NCBI GenBank assembly: GCA_031431475.1
Contig: JANPDL010000035.1
Coordinates: 1 to 64,000 of the forward strand
Origin: JADCCX01 sp031431475
GTDB taxonomy: Bacteria > Pseudomonadota > Alphaproteobacteria > Rhizobiales > Beijerinckiaceae
DNA length: 64,000 nucleotides
Direction: 5' to 3'
The translations under genes and the position numbers were made by a program. Below, in pieces: positions 61,753-64,000 of the stretch. A model generated the notes under the pieces. It saw only the letters and a program-made list of their open reading frames with translations. It searched no databases and was not told the origin of the DNA. Position 1 is the stretch's first letter. Every line of letters starts with the position of its first letter.

Positions 61753-62322
61753 ATGTCCGTTTCACCCAAAACCGTCATCCGCGTCCTTTACGACGAGGGC
61801 CGCATTGCTCGCCGCAATGACGAGCTTGCCGCCGCGATCAAGGCGCGCAGCCCCCATGATCTGCTCGTGGTTGCCGTGCTGAAAGGCAGCTTCATGTTCG
61901 CAGCAGACCTGATCCGCGCCATGCACCGGATAGGCATGGCACCACAGGTCGAGTTTATCCACCTATCGAGCTACAAAACCGGCACAGTGTCCATGGGCAA
62001 GGTCGATATCCTGCGCGATATCGACAGCACGGTGGAGGGGCGAGACGTCGTTATCATAGACGATATCCTTGAATCAGGTCGTACGCTCGCCTTCGCCAAG
62101 GATCTGATTATGGCACGCGGAGCGAAATCTGCCGATATCTGTGTTTTGCTGGAAAAGCCGGGCAAGCGTGCGGTCAGCATCAATGCCGAGCATGTCGGGT
62201 TTGTCTGCCCGGACCTGTTCGTCGTGGGTTACGGCATGGATGTGGCGCATGCCTATCGCCAGCTGCCCTATGTCGGCGTGGTCGAGCATCTGGCGGATGA
62301 CAGGCAACTGGAAATGATCTGA
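61753..62322 (+). CDS. hpt: Hypoxanthine phosphoribosyltransferase
   Basis: A 189-residue purine salvage enzyme. PRPP loop VVIIDDILESGRTLAFAKD near residue 98 (catalytic acid in DDILESG), AVLKGSFMFAADLIR near 37. It makes IMP or GMP from the base and PRPP. GAGG before the start. Confidence 0.93.
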   Translation: MSVSPKTVIRVLYDEGRIARRNDELAAAIKARSPHDLLVVAVLKGSFMFAADLIRAMHRIGMAPQVEFIHLSSYKTGTVSMGKVDILRDIDSTVEGRDVVIIDDILESGRTLAFAKDLIMARGAKSADICVLLEKPGKRAVSINAEHVGFVCPDLFVVGYGMDVAHAYRQLPYVGVVEHLADDRQLEMI

Positions 62323-62346
62323 AGGCGGAAATCTGAAGGTGGGGAT

Positions 62347-62739
62347 ATGGCGCGGATACTGATCGCGGAAGATGATGAGCCTGTGCGCGGCTTCGTGAAG
62401 CGCGCGCTGGAAATGGACGGACATCAGGTCGTGGCCGAGGCCGATGGCGCGGCGGCGCTCGACCGGCTGCACGACGAGCGCGGCGCGTTCGACATGATCC
62501 TGTCGGATATCCGCATGCCTTTGATGGATGGCATCGCGCTGGCATTGACGGCGGGCCGGGATTTTCCGGAATTGCCGATCCTGCTGATGACGGGTTTTGC
62601 CGATCAGCGCGAGCGCGCCCATGATCTTAATGCGATCATCGAGGATGTGATCACAAAGCCGTTCTCGCTGGCCGAAATTCGCGCCGCAGTGGAGAAAGTG
62701 TTGGCTGGTGGCAAGCGCGGAATTGCCGCTGCGCAGTAA
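62347..62739 (+). CDS. Single-domain response regulator (CpdR-like)
   Basis: A 130-residue CheY-like receiver. Acidic pair EDDE at residues 8-11, phosphoacceptor aspartate near 54 in ILSDIRMPLMDG, threonine in LLMTGFAD, lysine in VITKPFSL. No output domain. CpdR-type receivers steer ClpXP proteolysis in the cell cycle, but naming it CpdR from this alone would be inference. Convergent with the last gene. Confidence 0.85.
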   Translation: MARILIAEDDEPVRGFVKRALEMDGHQVVAEADGAAALDRLHDERGAFDMILSDIRMPLMDGIALALTAGRDFPELPILLMTGFADQRERAHDLNAIIEDVITKPFSLAEIRAAVEKVLAGGKRGIAAAQ

Positions 62740-62745
62740 TTGCGG

Positions 62746-64000
62746 CTACAACCCGCAAATCAATGGAATGACCGCGTCCCGTCGCGCCACAGCCACACTT
62801 CCCATCGTTTTGGGCTGATCCGCTTTCGCCGGAGCAACATTGTTCTTTTGCAGGAAAGCACCAATGTCGTCGGCTGTTGCAAACCGGTAGCGCGCTGCGG
62901 GAACCACGCCCGCCACCTGCTTACGCGCGCCCGGATCATCGATCACGATACCTGCCAGAGAACCAGTGCTGTCAAACAGCGCCGCACCGGCACTGCCGGG
63001 CTGCAACGGCGCGGCGATGCGGTTGGGAGCTGTCGTGATGCCTTCAGCGAATATCCCGGCAGGTGCATCGCCGCTCCAGGCCTGCCCCACCATGGTGAGT
63101 GACATTTCCACTTTAACGCTGCCAGCCAGTGCTGGCGTGGCTGCGCTGCGGTTCAGTCCATCCACTTTCAGCAGAGCCAGACCTGTGGCGGTATCCGTGG
63201 CTAATATACGCGCAGGAGTCTTGCGCGGCCCTGCGGTGACCGATTTGCAATCCTTCATTCCGGTTTCAGAGGTCAGGATATTACCACCGTCCAGAACAAG
63301 ACCCGAAGCGAGCCGTTCACGCGGTCCAGCAGGCACCAACGGTGTCAGAACTGCGGGCGTTCCCGGCCGTAGTGCGGTGGTCGCCACGGCAGTTGCTACG
63401 GGGAACGCATCAAAGCTGTTGGCGACCGAGATCACCAGCTTGTCCATCTCCGCCGCCAGAGTCTTGTCATAACCCACACTGAAGCCACGCATAGCCCCGT
63501 CGCTCCCAAGACTCATGCGGCGGTAAAATTTTCCCGTCGGGGTTTCCCCTGTCACCACGAAGAAATCCGGGCGCAGTAGCTTGTAGGTCACCTTGCGGGC
63601 AGGATTGCTGGAAACAATCACCTTGTCATAGAGCTGCTGCAGCGTCTCGCCGCCCTTGGGGAGCGCCGTTGTATCCAGCGTCGCCTTGCCATCGGCGGTC
63701 TGCCAGCGGCTGCCGCTCGCCGTGTTAGGCTCGCGCTTGACGAAGATACTCTGCGGCACACCGATTTTAACGCCGGAGCGCGGATCATCGAGAACCGTGA
63801 ATTTCAGCACGTTGCGGGCATTTTGCGCCGTTTTTGCAAGCAACTGGCGTGACTGTGGCGTCAGAATGCCATCAAACGGAAGCTTGTTCTGGAGCTGGAA
63901 GTTCTGGATACCGTTGAACGTGAGCGTGCCGAAAGTACCCTGCGCTGCACCAGTGAAGGCTGCCGCGAAGCCCAGGTCCTGCTGGATCGATTTGCGCTCG
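62746..64000 (-). CDS. Trypsin-fold protein with peptidoglycan-binding-like domain, catalytically degenerate, 5' truncated
   Basis: Frame open to the window edge, so the N-terminus lies beyond 64000. The visible 418 residues begin with a stretch like a peptidoglycan-binding repeat (FNGIQNFQLQNKLPFDGILT). From about 240 onward the trypsin-like fold reads ASGLVLDGGNILTS where the catalytic histidine is expected but missing, TATGLALLKV where active enzymes have an aspartate (DLALLKV), and PGSAGAALFDSTG, which keeps only the serine position. So it looks like a non-proteolytic relative of S1C peptidases. Exported part cannot be judged without the start. Confidence 0.78.
   Translation of the reverse strand, partial: ERKSIQQDLGFAAAFTGAAQGTFGTLTFNGIQNFQLQNKLPFDGILTPQSRQLLAKTAQNARNVLKFTVLDDPRSGVKIGVPQSIFVKREPNTASGSRWQTADGKATLDTTALPKGGETLQQLYDKVIVSSNPARKVTYKLLRPDFFVVTGETPTGKFYRRMSLGSDGAMRGFSVGYDKTLAAEMDKLVISVANSFDAFPVATAVATTALRPGTPAVLTPLVPAGPRERLASGLVLDGGNILTSETGMKDCKSVTAGPRKTPARILATDTATGLALLKVDGLNRSAATPALAGSVKVEMSLTMVGQAWSGDAPAGIFAEGITTAPNRIAAPLQPGSAGAALFDSTGSLAGIVIDDPGARKQVAGVVPAARYRFATADDIGAFLQKNNVAPAKADQPKTMGSVAVARRDAVIPLICGL

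Noticed and set aside
1..64000. CRISPR array, prophage or insertion sequence
   Set aside because: No regularly spaced repeats, no transposase, integrase or structural phage genes, and no terminal inverted repeats flanking a coding segment were seen.

Overview
The window is a chromosomal segment of a GC-rich alphaproteobacterium, most likely of the Hyphomicrobiales (Rhizobiales). The evidence is gene content and order: a plant-type glutamate-cysteine ligase, three-part pntAA-pntAB-pntB transhydrogenase beside an aa3-oxidase subunit IV gene, trpA-accD-folC, rpsA followed by sppA-ihfB-lapA, ubiG divergent from lysC, ftsEX beside hpt, and the widespread rhizobial intergenic palindromes. No rRNA, tRNA or CRISPR array was recognised, and no transposase or phage gene. 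The genus cannot be named from the sequence alone.

Layout. 1-2.5 kb: end of an acrylyl-CoA reductase-type quinone oxidoreductase and an acetolactate-synthase-like TPP enzyme, separated by a 121-bp palindromic repeat. 2.5-4.8 kb: a visibly A+T-richer type II restriction-modification pair. 4.8-7.5 kb (minus): MoxR ATPase, metallopeptidase/VWA protein and LCCL protein in a translationally coupled operon. 7.6-14.8 kb: rpsA, an Hsp70-like protein, sppA, ihfB, lapA, an ornithine-cyclodeaminase relative, a Zur-type regulator and a methyltransferase. 14.8-21.5 kb: MOSC protein, YeeE-type sulfur transporter, a three-gene operon of unknown coiled-coil proteins, a NifU-type Fe-S scaffold and a small exported Cys protein. 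21.6-29.7 kb: ubiG/lysC, a hydrolase, an L-2-hydroxyglutarate-oxidase-like flavoprotein, trpA-accD-folC and an OsmC protein. 29.7-33.7 kb (minus): an aliphatic-sulfonate-type ABC importer and a RES/Xre toxin-antitoxin pair. 33.7-35.8 kb: a lytic transglycosylase and a degenerate SNase-like protein.

36-43.9 kb is a Tad/Flp pilus machine (cpaB, cpaC, small lipoprotein, cpaE, cpaF, tadB, tadC, tadD) lacking pilin, prepilin peptidase and TadE-type genes. 44-48.7 kb is a peptide ABC importer without its own ATPase, fused by overlapping codons to an M20 peptidase. 48.7-54.4 kb (minus): vapBC, pnt operon, cytochrome oxidase subunit IV, gshA. 54.5-57.6 kb: LysE-type exporter, an enamidase-like amidohydrolase and two DUF1185 paralogues, probably a cyclic-amide catabolic cassette. 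57.6-64 kb: plsC, ydcF-like, ftsX, ftsE, a zinc-ribbon membrane protein, hpt, a single-domain response regulator and the end of a trypsin-fold protein that has lost most catalytic residues.

The most unusual observations are: (i) palindromic repeats which in three separate places sit directly in front of a start codon and appear to supply its Shine-Dalgarno sequence; (ii) the coiled-coil operon at 16.7-20.5 kb; (iii) the MoxR/metallopeptidase-VWA/LCCL operon; (iv) the enamidase-DUF1185 cassette; and (v) several perfect palindromes at toxin-antitoxin and small-gene promoters. All functional statements rest on recognising families by eye; no database search was run.
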